From assembly GCA_902491535.1 (NCBI GenBank), contig CABUHS010000005.1, forward strand, positions 1 to 64,000: a stretch of DNA of 64,000 bases. Reading direction: 5' to 3'. This DNA comes from an uncultured Eubacteriales bacterium (GTDB lineage Bacteria > Bacillota > Clostridia > Oscillospirales > CAG-272). Below are positions 1-8,694 of the stretch, one piece after another. Both the position numbers and the translations under genes were made by a program. Under the pieces are notes generated by a model, which had not been told where the DNA came from, did not search any database, and was given only the letters and a program-made list of their open reading frames with translations. The stretch's first letter is position 1, and the number at the start of each line of letters is the position of its first letter.

Positions 1-1
1 T

Positions 2-67
2 CTTAACTCCGACGGTAAGGTTAACAGCAAGGATGCTATTGCCGTTATGAAGAAGCTTAGTAATTGA
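2..67 (+). CDS. C-terminal end of a type I dockerin-bearing protein (partial)
   Basis: This is the 3' end of a gene that begins before the window; 21 codons and a TGA stop are visible. The reading LNSDGKVNSKDAIAVMKKL matches the second calcium-binding repeat of a type I dockerin: Asn/Asp-rich loop, DGKVN, then D-A-x-x-x-M-K-K-L. Dockerins anchor secreted glycoside hydrolases and other enzymes to cohesins on a cellulosome or amylosome scaffold. The enzyme part lies outside the window, so the catalytic activity is unknown. A strong hairpin terminator starts immediately after the stop. The gene is convergent with the capsule locus on its right. A chance match is possible because so little is visible. 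Confidence 0.7.
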   Translation, partial: LNSDGKVNSKDAIAVMKKLSN

Positions 68-106
68 AAAAGCTGCTCCCTGTTAAATATGCGGGGAGCA
101 GCTTTT
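68..106 (+). terminator. Rho-independent terminator of the dockerin gene
   Basis: AAAAGCTGCTCCC at 68-80 pairs perfectly with GGGAGCAGCTTTT at 94-106 around a 13-nt loop, and TTTTGTGTTG follows. The hairpin starts at the stop codon of the dockerin gene. Confidence 0.85.
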
Positions 107-536
107 GTGTTGTATTTCATGTTGCATTTCCATATCTAATACTACAATTTCAGGCGTTTTAGCTGAGGTCCAATTCCTTTAAAAGTATTAAGATATTTTA
201 TATTTTCTTTTCCGACAATTCTTCTTTCATCGTTTGTGTTTTAGAGAGCATCCATAGCAATACAGAATCAAACAAAAGTCCAGGTAATCTGTGTTTTTCG
301 CTTTACTTGACAAGTTAATTTTGACAGGTGGATATTATTATATCATAAAAGCAAGGTGCAAGCCTTGATACGCAGCAAAGCTGCGACAAAACGACGCAAA
401 CGTTTTACTTTCAGACATTAAATTTTCTCTCAGATGTCCTAAGGTTTGCTTTGTAAAACTTAGGTTTACATCGTGGGATTATTATAGCATACACTCATGT
501 ACTTTGTGTGTCGGTACTCCGCTTATTACTAAATAA
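107..536. other. Intergenic spacer at the convergent end of locus A
   Basis: I see no credible gene here. Three short inverted repeats lie downstream of the capG stop, as read on the minus strand. They are CCTAAG/CTTAGG at 438-464, CGCAG/CTGCG at 371-385, and CAAGG/CCTTG at 352-367, the last followed by CTTTT on the minus strand. The last two together could end the locus A transcript, but none is a textbook terminator. Two TTGACA copies (307-312, 321-326) have no well-placed -10 and no downstream plus-strand gene. Confidence 0.4.
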
Positions 537-1718
537 TTACTTTCTCCACACCATTTTATTAACAACACCGGTGTAGCTTTGAATGATCTTCACAACTTTT
601 GTAGATACATTTTCCTCCACATAGTTCGGCACCGGTATTCCGTAGTCACCGTTGTCGTTCATATCCACCGCTGTAGTCACCGCCTGAAGTAAGCTGTTTT
701 CATCAATGCCGGCAAGAACAAAGCACGCCTTGTCCAGTGCTTCCGGCCGCTCGGTACTTGTACGGATACAGACCGCCGGGAACGGATGACCGACGCTTGT
801 AAAGAAGCTCGACTCCTCCGGCAGCGTACCGCTGTCGGACACCACGGCAAACGCATTCATCTGGAGGCAGTTATAGTCATGAAAGCCGAGCGGCTCGTGC
901 TGTATCACGCGACAATCAAGCTGAAATTTGCTGGAAGCGAGCCTCTTGCGACTTCTCGGATGGCAAGAATAGAGGATGGGCATATCGTACTTCTCTGCCA
1001 TTTTATTGATAGCAGTAAACAGACTGGTAAAGTTCTTTTCCGTATCGATGTTCTCCTCACGATGAGCGGAAAGTAAAATATATTTACCCTTTTCAAGTCC
1101 GAGACGTGCGTGGATATCACTTGTCTCGATTTCTGAGAGGTTTTGATGAAGTACTTCTGCCATAGGAGAACCTGTAACATAAGTGCGCTCCTTAGGAAGT
1201 CCGCATTCATGGAGATAACGACGGGCATGTTCACTATATGCAAGGTTTACATCCGAAATAATATCCACAATACGGCGGTTCGTTTCCTCGGGCAGGCACT
1301 CATCTTTACAGCGGTTACCTGCTTCCATGTGGAAAATCGGAATGTGCAAACGCTTTGCAGCAATTGCAGAAAGACAGGAATTAGTGTCCCCAAGGATAAG
1401 AAGCGCATCCGGATTGATCTGACTCATCAGTTTGTATGAGCAATTGATAATATTGCCAACCGTTGCGCCGAGATCATCGCCTACTGCGTCCATATACACC
1501 TCAGGATCATCAAGCTTCAAATCCTTAAAAAATACATCGTTTAAATTGTAGTCATAGTTCTGTCCTGTGTGGGCAAGAATGGTATCAAAATACTGACGGC
1601 ACTTGTTAATAACTGCCGCAAGGCGAATGATCTCGGGGCGTGTACCGACGATGATCAGCAGTTTCAGTTTGCCATTATCATTGAATTTTATGTCACTATA
1701 ATTAAGTTTTATATCCAT
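537..1718 (-). CDS. capG: UDP-GlcNAc 2-epimerase-family enzyme of UDP-L-FucNAc synthesis (CapG/FnlC)
   Basis: This 393-residue protein has the non-hydrolysing UDP-GlcNAc 2-epimerase fold. Landmarks are VGTRPEIIRLA near residue 24, HTGQNYD near 51, GDTNSCLSA near 111, HMEAGNRC near 130, PEETNRR near 143 and SDSGTLPEE near 295. In the CapE-CapF-CapG route it performs the last step, C2 epimerisation of the UDP-6-deoxy-talosamine derivative to UDP-N-acetyl-L-fucosamine. The ATG lies one base after the capF stop, so the two are probably translationally coupled. The order capE-capF-capG matches Staphylococcus type 5/8 capsule and Pseudomonas fnl loci, which is why I call CapG rather than MnaA/WecB. 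It is the last gene of locus A. Confidence 0.85.
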   Translation of the reverse strand: MDIKLNYSDIKFNDNGKLKLLIIVGTRPEIIRLAAVINKCRQYFDTILAHTGQNYDYNLNDVFFKDLKLDDPEVYMDAVGDDLGATVGNIINCSYKLMSQINPDALLILGDTNSCLSAIAAKRLHIPIFHMEAGNRCKDECLPEETNRRIVDIISDVNLAYSEHARRYLHECGLPKERTYVTGSPMAEVLHQNLSEIETSDIHARLGLEKGKYILLSAHREENIDTEKNFTSLFTAINKMAEKYDMPILYSCHPRSRKRLASSKFQLDCRVIQHEPLGFHDYNCLQMNAFAVVSDSGTLPEESSFFTSVGHPFPAVCIRTSTERPEALDKACFVLAGIDENSLLQAVTTAVDMNDNGDYGIPVPNYVEENVSTKVVKIIQSYTGVVNKMVWRK

Positions 1719-1719
1719 G

Positions 1720-2919
1720 TTATTCTACCACCTCAAAGAAAGTATCCGGGTACTTCGGATCAAACTGCTCGTTCGCCCACATCACTGTAATAAGGTTTTC
1801 TGTCTCGGAAAGATTAATAATATTGTGAGTGTAACCCGGCAACATATGAACCGCTTCGATTTTATCTCCCGAGACCTCAAAGTTCAACACCTCGTCGCTT
1901 CCGATCTTACGCTCCTGAATCAATCCGTGCCCGCTGACCACAATGAAGAATTCCCACTTGGTATGATGCCAGTGCTGTCCTTTTGTAATACCGGGCTTGG
2001 AAATGTTTACGCTGATCTGTCCGCACTTCTCGGTTTTCAGAATCTCAGTAAAACTGCCTCTGTCATCGCAATTCATCTTCAAAGGGAAAGAAACTTTTTC
2101 TTTAGGAAGATAGCTGAGATACGTGCTGTACAGTTTCTTTGCAAAGCTGTTATCCGGAATTTCAGGCATTACAAGCGTGCTTGTCTGTTCCTTGAAGTTG
2201 TCAAGCAGATCCACAATCTCGCCGAGCGTCACCTTGTACGTGATCGGAACGGCGCAATATTTGCCATCATTGCACAGTACGGTATTGATACCGTCAAATG
2301 TACAATGATGCGCCTTCCCTTCCAGTGCATCGAGCATTTCGGCTACAAGGTCATCAATATAAAGCAATTCAAGTTGTGCATTTCTATCGTTGACTTGGAT
2401 TGGCATATCGTTCGCAATATTGTTGCAGAAGGTAGCAACGGCTGAGTTGTAATTCGGTCTGCACCACTTGCCGAACAAATTCGGGAAGCGGTAAACCAGT
2501 ACCTTCGCACCTGTTTCTTCAGCATATGCAAAGGTCAATTCTTCTCCTGCTTTCTTGCTTCTGCCGTAGTCACTGTCATAACGTCCGATACAGGTCGCCT
2601 GAATAGAAGACGATATCATGACGGGGCATTTATTGCCTCGCTTTTTGAGTGTATCGAAAAGCTTGGATGCAAAGCCGAAATTACCCTGCATAAATTCTTC
2701 CGTATTCTGCGGACGGTTCACACCGGCAAGATTGAACACAAAGCCGCACTTTTCACAATATTCGTCAAGAAGTGCAGGATCAGTGTCGATATCGTATTCA
2801 TAGATTTCATTTATTGCGAGGTTCGGACGTGTTCTGTCCTTGCCGTCACGGATGTTTTTCAAATATGCGCAAAGATTCTTTCCCACAAATCCTTTTGCAC
2901 CGGTTACGAGAATGTTCAT
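1720..2919 (-). CDS. capF: Bifunctional NAD-dependent epimerase/reductase with cupin domain (CapF/FnlB)
   Basis: The 399-residue protein has two domains. The N-terminal part is an extended SDR: GAKGFVGKNL is the nucleotide-binding glycine motif at the start, and YGRSKKAGEE carries the Tyr-x-x-x-Lys pair. From about residue 275 onward it is a cupin (KGQHWHHTKWEFF, PGYTHNI) with metal-binding histidines. This is the CapF layout: the cupin epimerises the CapE product at C3 and the SDR domain reduces C4 with NADPH, giving UDP-6-deoxy-L-talosamine. I start at the ATG reading MNILVTGAKG because an upstream in-frame ATG sits directly on the AAAGGA ribosome-binding sequence. That AAAGGA lies inside the end of capE. 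Confidence 0.88.
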   Translation of the reverse strand: MNILVTGAKGFVGKNLCAYLKNIRDGKDRTRPNLAINEIYEYDIDTDPALLDEYCEKCGFVFNLAGVNRPQNTEEFMQGNFGFASKLFDTLKKRGNKCPVMISSSIQATCIGRYDSDYGRSKKAGEELTFAYAEETGAKVLVYRFPNLFGKWCRPNYNSAVATFCNNIANDMPIQVNDRNAQLELLYIDDLVAEMLDALEGKAHHCTFDGINTVLCNDGKYCAVPITYKVTLGEIVDLLDNFKEQTSTLVMPEIPDNSFAKKLYSTYLSYLPKEKVSFPLKMNCDDRGSFTEILKTEKCGQISVNISKPGITKGQHWHHTKWEFFIVVSGHGLIQERKIGSDEVLNFEVSGDKIEAVHMLPGYTHNIINLSETENLITVMWANEQFDPKYPDTFFEVVE

Positions 2920-2920
2920 A

Positions 2921-3952
2921 CTACATTTCATCCTTTGCAAGCTCGTCCCTTATGTACTCCAATGATAAGAGTTTTTGCTTTACTTGCTCAACAGATAACA
3001 GTTCGGTATTGTTTGAATCAAACTCAGAAAGAGGATTTCTTTCAACATCTCCGTCTTTGAAAAACTTATCATAGTTCAAACCGCGCTTGTCCGCAGGAAC
3101 ACGATAGAAATCCCCCATGTCAATGGCATGCGCGCACTCTTCGTTTGTCAGCAAAGTTTCATACATCTTTTCACCGTGACGAATACCGATCACTTTAATT
3201 TCAGTATCTGGATTGAACAACTCGGTTACGGCTTTTGCAAGAGTTTTTATAGTACAAGAGGGTGCTTTTTGAACAAGAATATCTCCGTTCACACCGTTTT
3301 CGAACGCAAAAAGAACGAGATCAACGGCTTCATCAAGTGACATAATAAAACGAGTCATGCTCGGCTCAGTGATTGTAATCGGATTACCTGATTTGATCTG
3401 ATCAATCCAGAGTGGGATAACCGATCCACGAGAACACATAACATTTCCGTAACGAGTACAACAGATTTTTGTAGCAGTTGTATTTCGAGACTTTGCAACC
3501 GCAACTCTCTCTTCAAGAGCCTTTGTAATACCCATAGCATTGACAGGATATGCGGCCTTGTCAGTTGATAGACAAATAACCGACTTTACTCCCTCATCTA
3601 TAGCAGCGGTAAGAACATTATCTGTCCCAATAACATTTGTGCGAACAGCTTCCATCGGAAAAAATTCACATGACGGTACTTGCTTGAGCGCTGCCGCATG
3701 AAATATGTAATCTACACCATGCATGGCGTTTTTTACTGACGCTATATCACGCACATCGCCGATAAAAAATTTAATCTTATCCGCAACCTCAGGCATCTTA
3801 GCCTGAAATTCATGACGCATATCATCCTGTTTCTTTTCATCACGGGAGAATATACGAATCTCTCCGATGTCGGTTGTCAAAAAACGGTTTAAAACAGCGT
3901 TACCGAATGATCCAGTGCCTCCGGTGATCATCAAAGTTTTATTTTTAAACAT
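2921..3952 (-). CDS. capE: UDP-GlcNAc 4,6-dehydratase/5-epimerase (CapE/FnlA)
   Basis: This 343-residue soluble SDR carries GGTGSFG near residue 11 and the variant active site STDKAAYPVNAMGITK near 129-144, in which the usual Tyr of YxxxK is replaced, as in FlaA1/PseB/CapE inverting dehydratases. It converts UDP-GlcNAc to the 4-keto-6-deoxy sugar with inversion at C5, the first step to UDP-L-FucNAc. The stop overlaps the capF translation start region. Since locus A also encodes PglC/D/E-like proteins but no PglF, this is the only 4,6-dehydratase in the window. Known CapE products have the wrong C5 configuration for bacillosamine. Confidence 0.9.
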   Translation of the reverse strand: MFKNKTLMITGGTGSFGNAVLNRFLTTDIGEIRIFSRDEKKQDDMRHEFQAKMPEVADKIKFFIGDVRDIASVKNAMHGVDYIFHAAALKQVPSCEFFPMEAVRTNVIGTDNVLTAAIDEGVKSVICLSTDKAAYPVNAMGITKALEERVAVAKSRNTTATKICCTRYGNVMCSRGSVIPLWIDQIKSGNPITITEPSMTRFIMSLDEAVDLVLFAFENGVNGDILVQKAPSCTIKTLAKAVTELFNPDTEIKVIGIRHGEKMYETLLTNEECAHAIDMGDFYRVPADKRGLNYDKFFKDGDVERNPLSEFDSNNTELLSVEQVKQKLLSLEYIRDELAKDEM

Positions 3953-3970
3953 CTTAATACTCCTTTATAT

Positions 3971-5011
3971 TTATCTATCACCGTTAAAAAGCAAATTTAA
4001 CAGCTTATTTTTTCTCAACAACAATGCCAAAAAGCAAGTAATCACTGCACTAAATATAAAACCAATCACATAACACACTAATGAGTGTAAATTTAATATC
4101 CCCAATGTTTTTCCAACTATCAGTCCTATAAGCGGGTGTAATCCGTAAACAATCATTGTAGGTATCTTGGATATAAACAGTTCTTCATTCTGCATTTTTC
4201 GTGATATTTTCAGCAATAATATAAAAGTAAGCACGGCTATAATGGGTATGAATATCCGTTTATTAAATATACTCCAAACATCAAAAGCATATCCTTCTAA
4301 TATACTGAAAACAATCAATAATCCTCCAATTAAACAAGTATGCAATTTACTTAAAAAATTTATAATATTCAGGAAAATTTTCTTATTTCTTGCAGCCAGA
4401 CATCCAATAAAATAATAGGAAAAATAATTTGCTTGGAAAATCGCCCGATCCTTAGAGGCGATTGAAACTACAAAATCCCTTTCAGTTACGCCAAGTATCA
4501 CCATAAAAATACATAAAATAATTGACAACTTTTTATTCTTCAAAACTGCAAAAATCACAGGTGTCAAAATTGTATATATGATTAATTGAAACATAAACCA
4601 CATTGGAAATACATACTCATAAAAGAAAATTCCTTTTAATATACCTGTCAGACTGACGTCAACACTCGTATTCATTAATCCTGGTACTAGTCTGGTAGTA
4701 ATTGCATAAAAAAGATAATAAAACGTCGACCACATTAAAAACGGAATCCCTATACTTTTAACTCTTCTTTTTTGCTTTTTTATGACATCCATTATACTTT
4801 CTGCGTTTCTAAAAAACAGATAACCTGACAGAAAGAAAAAGATCGGAACCGCCGCTGTAAATAAACCATGAGATAAACTTCCCTCTATTCTTGCTGTCCA
4901 ACTCAACTGATTTAGATTTCCTGCATTATATGAATGAATTCCAACAACCATTAAGGCACAAATAAATGGGGTAATTTTAAGGAATTTGTCCAAGAATTTC
5001 TTATCTTCCAT
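3971..5011 (-). CDS. Membrane acyltransferase, acyltransferase-3 family
   Basis: The 346-residue protein has about ten hydrophobic segments. Family signatures are VVGIHSYNAGN near residue 22 (acidic or His motif of acyltransferase 3) and FFFLSGYLFFRN near 58. Related proteins (OafA, WecH, Oac) move acetyl or other acyl groups onto sugars of O-antigen, capsule or peptidoglycan from the cytoplasmic to the outer face. Placed between the FucNAc genes and the glycosyltransferases, it most likely O-acylates the locus A repeat unit. Donor and acceptor cannot be read from the sequence. The gene is clearly AT-rich compared with capE-F-G, and an untranslated gap of about 330 bp lies upstream. Confidence 0.8.
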   Translation of the reverse strand: MEDKKFLDKFLKITPFICALMVVGIHSYNAGNLNQLSWTARIEGSLSHGLFTAAVPIFFFLSGYLFFRNAESIMDVIKKQKRRVKSIGIPFLMWSTFYYLFYAITTRLVPGLMNTSVDVSLTGILKGIFFYEYVFPMWFMFQLIIYTILTPVIFAVLKNKKLSIILCIFMVILGVTERDFVVSIASKDRAIFQANYFSYYFIGCLAARNKKIFLNIINFLSKLHTCLIGGLLIVFSILEGYAFDVWSIFNKRIFIPIIAVLTFILLLKISRKMQNEELFISKIPTMIVYGLHPLIGLIVGKTLGILNLHSLVCYVIGFIFSAVITCFLALLLRKNKLLNLLFNGDR

Positions 5012-5339
5012 ATTGGGGTTTCTCTGCTTTCAACTCTTTTTTTCTGAAATACTTTTCTCATATTGTTTATACTTACATTTATTCACAAATGAAAACATAT
5101 AGTGTACAATTCAAAAACACCATGAAACAGGTAATAAACAAATCATTAGGCCTATTACTTTAGGCTTTGCAAATACTAATGTTTCTTTTCTGAAATCTTT
5201 TATGTACGGCTTTACATTATACACTGAAAGACATAAAGAGATATTTGCTAAAGATTGTAATTTTATATTTATTTTTCATAGACATTCGCAAACATCATAA
5301 ATGTTACAGTAAAAAACTATATTGCAAATTTTGTAAATA
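5012..5339. other. Gene-free gap inside locus A
   Basis: AT-rich sequence of 328 bp without a credible reading frame on either strand. On the minus strand there is a perfect TATAAT (plus-strand 5216-5221) but no good -35, so an internal promoter for the acyltransferase and capEFG is only a possibility. A short inverted repeat GCCTA/TAGGC sits at about 5151-5166. The gap may be a scar of gene replacement. Confidence 0.35.
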
Positions 5340-6257
5340 TCAATCCTGGTCACTAAGAATTCTATTATAAGCTAATGGATATTCAGAAGCAAGCCTTTCC
5401 ATTATTACCTTATTACGGTCTCCCATCACATTCTCCGTTGCCATTTGTACAACCTGCGAACCTTTAATAACTGAAAATGATTTATGATATTTTTTTGTTT
5501 TTATAGTACGAGTACCATTTTGAGCCGCCATAAACATATACCATAAGTCATCATTTTTATAAGCTAACTCTCTGATTTTTTTTTCATCTTTGGCATCTTT
5601 ATAAAAACCGTTATAAGGAATTAAACAGCCGCCACCAGGTGAAGGATTCAGGCTGTATGAAGCTGTTTTGCAACCAATATCAGACACAGTCTTCCATCTT
5701 CCTGGATTTTTTAAGCTTCCATCATTCTCATAATCTATGGACTGCGCGCGTTCGCATACTATACAATTCGGAAACTCTTCGTGTTTTTTCATTAATCTCT
5801 TTATTGCATCAACCGGATAAATGATATCATCATCAAAAGTTATAACAACTTCATTTTCTTTTTGCTCTTTAATACAGTAATAATATTTTTTGTGACCGTA
5901 AAGGTCATCACACCAAATTATCTCAAGACCGTATTCTTGTAAATCGGTTAGTTCTTTGGGGAGCTTGTGGTCCGGAAATTGCTCATTAGCAAGCCACAGA
6001 ATCAGACGATCAGGTTTATAGCTCTGTACAAGCAACGATTTTAACGCCAAATGTACACATTTTATACGTGCAGGAAATGATGTCATTGAAGCAATAACCG
6101 TTATATTTCTTTTTTCTTTATTAAGTGCATTTTTTCTGATCTTTTGCCCAACAATAATTTTATTATCAAGAGACATCAATAAATTATATGAGATTCCTCC
6201 GAGTAACGGTATCCGTATACTCTCCGGTATTTTTAAGTATTCAATTATTCTTCTCAT
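5340..6257 (-). CDS. Glycosyltransferase-like protein, GT-A fold
   Basis: The 305-residue protein begins with a short basic segment followed by VIASMTSFPARIKCVHLALKS, a nucleotide-sugar binding strand typical of GT-A transferases. VITFDDDIIYP near residue 144 is the probable metal-binding DxD, and NPSPGGGCLIPYNG near 205 is a conserved acceptor-side loop. I recognise it only as a capsule-locus glycosyltransferase; linkage and sugar are unknown. Its start is two bases downstream of the Wzx stop, so it is co-translated with the flippase gene. There is no transmembrane anchor, so it would work at the cytoplasmic face on the lipid-linked intermediate. Confidence 0.7.
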   Translation of the reverse strand: MRRIIEYLKIPESIRIPLLGGISYNLLMSLDNKIIVGQKIRKNALNKEKRNITVIASMTSFPARIKCVHLALKSLLVQSYKPDRLILWLANEQFPDHKLPKELTDLQEYGLEIIWCDDLYGHKKYYYCIKEQKENEVVITFDDDIIYPVDAIKRLMKKHEEFPNCIVCERAQSIDYENDGSLKNPGRWKTVSDIGCKTASYSLNPSPGGGCLIPYNGFYKDAKDEKKIRELAYKNDDLWYMFMAAQNGTRTIKTKKYHKSFSVIKGSQVVQMATENVMGDRNKVIMERLASEYPLAYNRILSDQD

Positions 6258-6259
6258 AA

Positions 6260-7804
6260 TTAATTCCTTTTAATTTTTGTAACAAATTTTCTAACCATCG
6301 ATTTCTCATCCTGATTCATAGAAAAGAGCCAGACCGAAACTATATATATCAGAGAATAACAGGCGATAGCAAGCAAATATTGAGATAAATGACTATAGTT
6401 TAAGATACGCGGAAGTAACAAACCTGCGACCATGGGAATAATAAATCCTTTAGCTGCACTGAGTATGTTTTTCCAAAATATAAAAATATCTATATTGCAT
6501 TTTTTATGATAATAGATATTCATAATAATTCCATCTACGACAAAAACTGAAAGTGCTGTTCCAAAAGCCGCTCCACCTGCGCCATAAATTTTACACAGGT
6601 AAATAGTTAAAAGTAGATTGAGTCCAGACATCACCAAATAGGCAATGCTTCTGAATTTATGTCTATCTAATGCTCTCTGAATATCAATGCCCACATTTTG
6701 TATCAATGCAATAGAAGCAGGAAGTACAAGCATTAAACATACATAATATGATTCAATATAGCCCTCTCCAGCCCAATATCTAACTATAAAATGCTCGCCG
6801 AAAAAAATCAGTCCTGTTGCTACAAGTCCCAAAATCAAAAATTGCAATCGACCGACTTTTGTAAATAACGCCGTTAATTTTTCTCGCTGTTCACTACTGT
6901 CTTTAGGTGTTGTATTCACTATCATATGTACTCGGGTTCTAAATACATTTGAAACCGATGTACTGAAATTCTCATAATATGTATGTAAAGTTGAAGCAAC
7001 CGCATAGACTGCAACGACCGCAGTTCCCTGGTAACGTCCTAACAATACTTTATCTATATTCCAGTTTATTTGTTTGACTATTGTGTTAATCATAATAAAT
7101 GATGTATAGACAAACATATTTAAAAATAATCCTTTTTCAAAATTTGAAAAATAGAATTTATCTTTTAATTTAAACAATACATAAACCGCGTTAATTATGT
7201 CGACAGCAACGGAAAGAACTACTGTAACGAGTACAACTGCTATTGATTTTTTACCTGCAAATAATAAGGGAAGGGTCAATAATGGAGCAAAGACCGTTTT
7301 CCCCATGTTTAAAATTTTTTGAAAAATAAATCTTTCATTTGCCGAAATTATTGTGTTAAATACACCGAACGGAAAAGAAAGCGATAAATTCACGGTAAGC
7401 AGTATCATGAGTATTTTTGCAACAGAATACTCATGCTCGGTCAGTCCTTTATCATATACTAAGTCAAGATTAAATGACAGAAAAAGTCCGATTATAAGTG
7501 CTATCGCACCTATCACAGAAAAAATAGTCAAGAACAGTCCGTTCAGACGGTAAATGGCATCAGTATCATTTCTTGATTTATACTTAGCATAATATTTTAA
7601 ATAGCCGCTTCCAAATCCTAAGCTCAGTATGGAAAGCATGGAAATAACCGACGCTGCCGTATTGTATAATCCGTATTCACTTTGACCCAATGTTCTTATC
7701 ATAATCGGTGTATATATAATTCCGATTATGATACTTAATGCCATCTGTAAATAAGAGAGAATTACACCTACTCTGAGTTGCTTACTTTTATCCAAAGATC
7801 CCAT
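6260..7804 (-). CDS. Polysaccharide flippase, Wzx family (locus A)
   Basis: The 514-residue protein has about 14 hydrophobic segments and the MOP/PST family start VGVILSYLQMALSIIIGI followed by YTPIMIRTLGQSEYGLYN. The latter is the conserved TPxxxRxLGxxxYGLY motif of Firmicute capsule flippases. It would flip the undecaprenyl-diphosphate-linked repeat unit across the membrane for polymerisation by the Wzy-like protein at 9647-10888. It is one of two Wzx proteins in the window; the other, at 20853-22304, has a different N-terminal motif and is not a recent duplicate. Confidence 0.88.
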   Translation of the reverse strand: MGSLDKSKQLRVGVILSYLQMALSIIIGIIYTPIMIRTLGQSEYGLYNTAASVISMLSILSLGFGSGYLKYYAKYKSRNDTDAIYRLNGLFLTIFSVIGAIALIIGLFLSFNLDLVYDKGLTEHEYSVAKILMILLTVNLSLSFPFGVFNTIISANERFIFQKILNMGKTVFAPLLTLPLLFAGKKSIAVVLVTVVLSVAVDIINAVYVLFKLKDKFYFSNFEKGLFLNMFVYTSFIMINTIVKQINWNIDKVLLGRYQGTAVVAVYAVASTLHTYYENFSTSVSNVFRTRVHMIVNTTPKDSSEQREKLTALFTKVGRLQFLILGLVATGLIFFGEHFIVRYWAGEGYIESYYVCLMLVLPASIALIQNVGIDIQRALDRHKFRSIAYLVMSGLNLLLTIYLCKIYGAGGAAFGTALSVFVVDGIIMNIYYHKKCNIDIFIFWKNILSAAKGFIIPMVAGLLLPRILNYSHLSQYLLAIACYSLIYIVSVWLFSMNQDEKSMVRKFVTKIKRN

Positions 7805-7828
7805 TCCAAATCCACCTCTGACTTCCCT

Positions 7829-8635
7829 TTATAACCTACACTGGATTATGGAAGTACAACATTCATATATTTCAGACTCCGGCGGAAACTTCATATAATC
7901 CCCATACCGCTTTGAAAGAAATTCATCATAGTTTCTTGGAATAAAAAATTTATTCCCCTCAAAATCATGCTCTATTAAATCTTCAAATGTATCTCTTTTT
8001 ATTGGATAAATTCCATTATTGGGGTGAGCCACCTTATAAACATATTTTGTTTTAAACAGCTTGAACGCTTTCATTGACAATCCTCTGAAAGAATTGATCA
8101 CACAATAAGGTAAAACGGCAAATATACCATAGATTCTTTTCTTTCTGACAGAACCGGTATATATTCCGCTCTTTACTTTGCCTACACACGACCAAAACAT
8201 TGCCGATCGAACTTGAAAATTTAAAGTTTTCGGAAAAATATTATCAATTGGGTGCATATCAACAAATACACCGTTATGCAGTTCCTTTAATGACGCAAGC
8301 TCTTTCTCCAAAAACACTGTATCATTCAGTCTAACCTTACCCCAACTATTTGGATAACGTTTTTCTGATTTATAATTGCTGAAAAAAATCTTTTCGTTAG
8401 GGTGATTCAACATATATTTTACAAATTTATCGTAGTCTTTCCGCGGCATACACATATCAATATCATGATCCCACGGGATAAAGCCATTATGTCTAACCGC
8501 TCCTAATACAGAGCCTCCGTAAAGAGAACATTTTAATCCCTGTTCACGACAAATTTTATCCACCTCAAGAGCAATTTCCAACATTCTCTCATGAAGCACG
8601 TCCATATCATAACCGCATACTTTATACTTACTCAT
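7829..8635 (-). CDS. LicD-family phosphotransferase (locus A)
   Basis: The 268-residue protein shows the LicD/FKTN nucleotidyltransferase-fold core: CSLYGGSVLGAVRHNGF followed by IPWDHDIDMCMPRKDYDKF, with the GG and DxD metal-binding signature. YGDYMKFPPE near the C-terminus is also typical. LicD proteins attach phosphocholine, glycerol phosphate or related groups to glycans from CDP-activated donors. No choline uptake or kinase genes are present. A TagD-like cytidylyltransferase is encoded in locus B (25734-26159), so glycerol phosphate or a similar polyol phosphate is a plausible donor group. It is related to the second LicD protein at 26149-26991 in core motifs only. Confidence 0.85.
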   Translation of the reverse strand: MSKYKVCGYDMDVLHERMLEIALEVDKICREQGLKCSLYGGSVLGAVRHNGFIPWDHDIDMCMPRKDYDKFVKYMLNHPNEKIFFSNYKSEKRYPNSWGKVRLNDTVFLEKELASLKELHNGVFVDMHPIDNIFPKTLNFQVRSAMFWSCVGKVKSGIYTGSVRKKRIYGIFAVLPYCVINSFRGLSMKAFKLFKTKYVYKVAHPNNGIYPIKRDTFEDLIEHDFEGNKFFIPRNYDEFLSKRYGDYMKFPPESEIYECCTSIIQCRL

Positions 8636-8694
8636 ATTTACTCTACTCTTTCACTTTTCTGTCGGAGCAATTGCCATTCGTAACAATCGGTAAT

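Noticed and set aside
301..350. Two TTGACA copies as a plus-strand promoter in the first intergenic region
   Set aside because: No -10 at 16-18 bases from either copy and no plus-strand gene downstream for thousands of bases.
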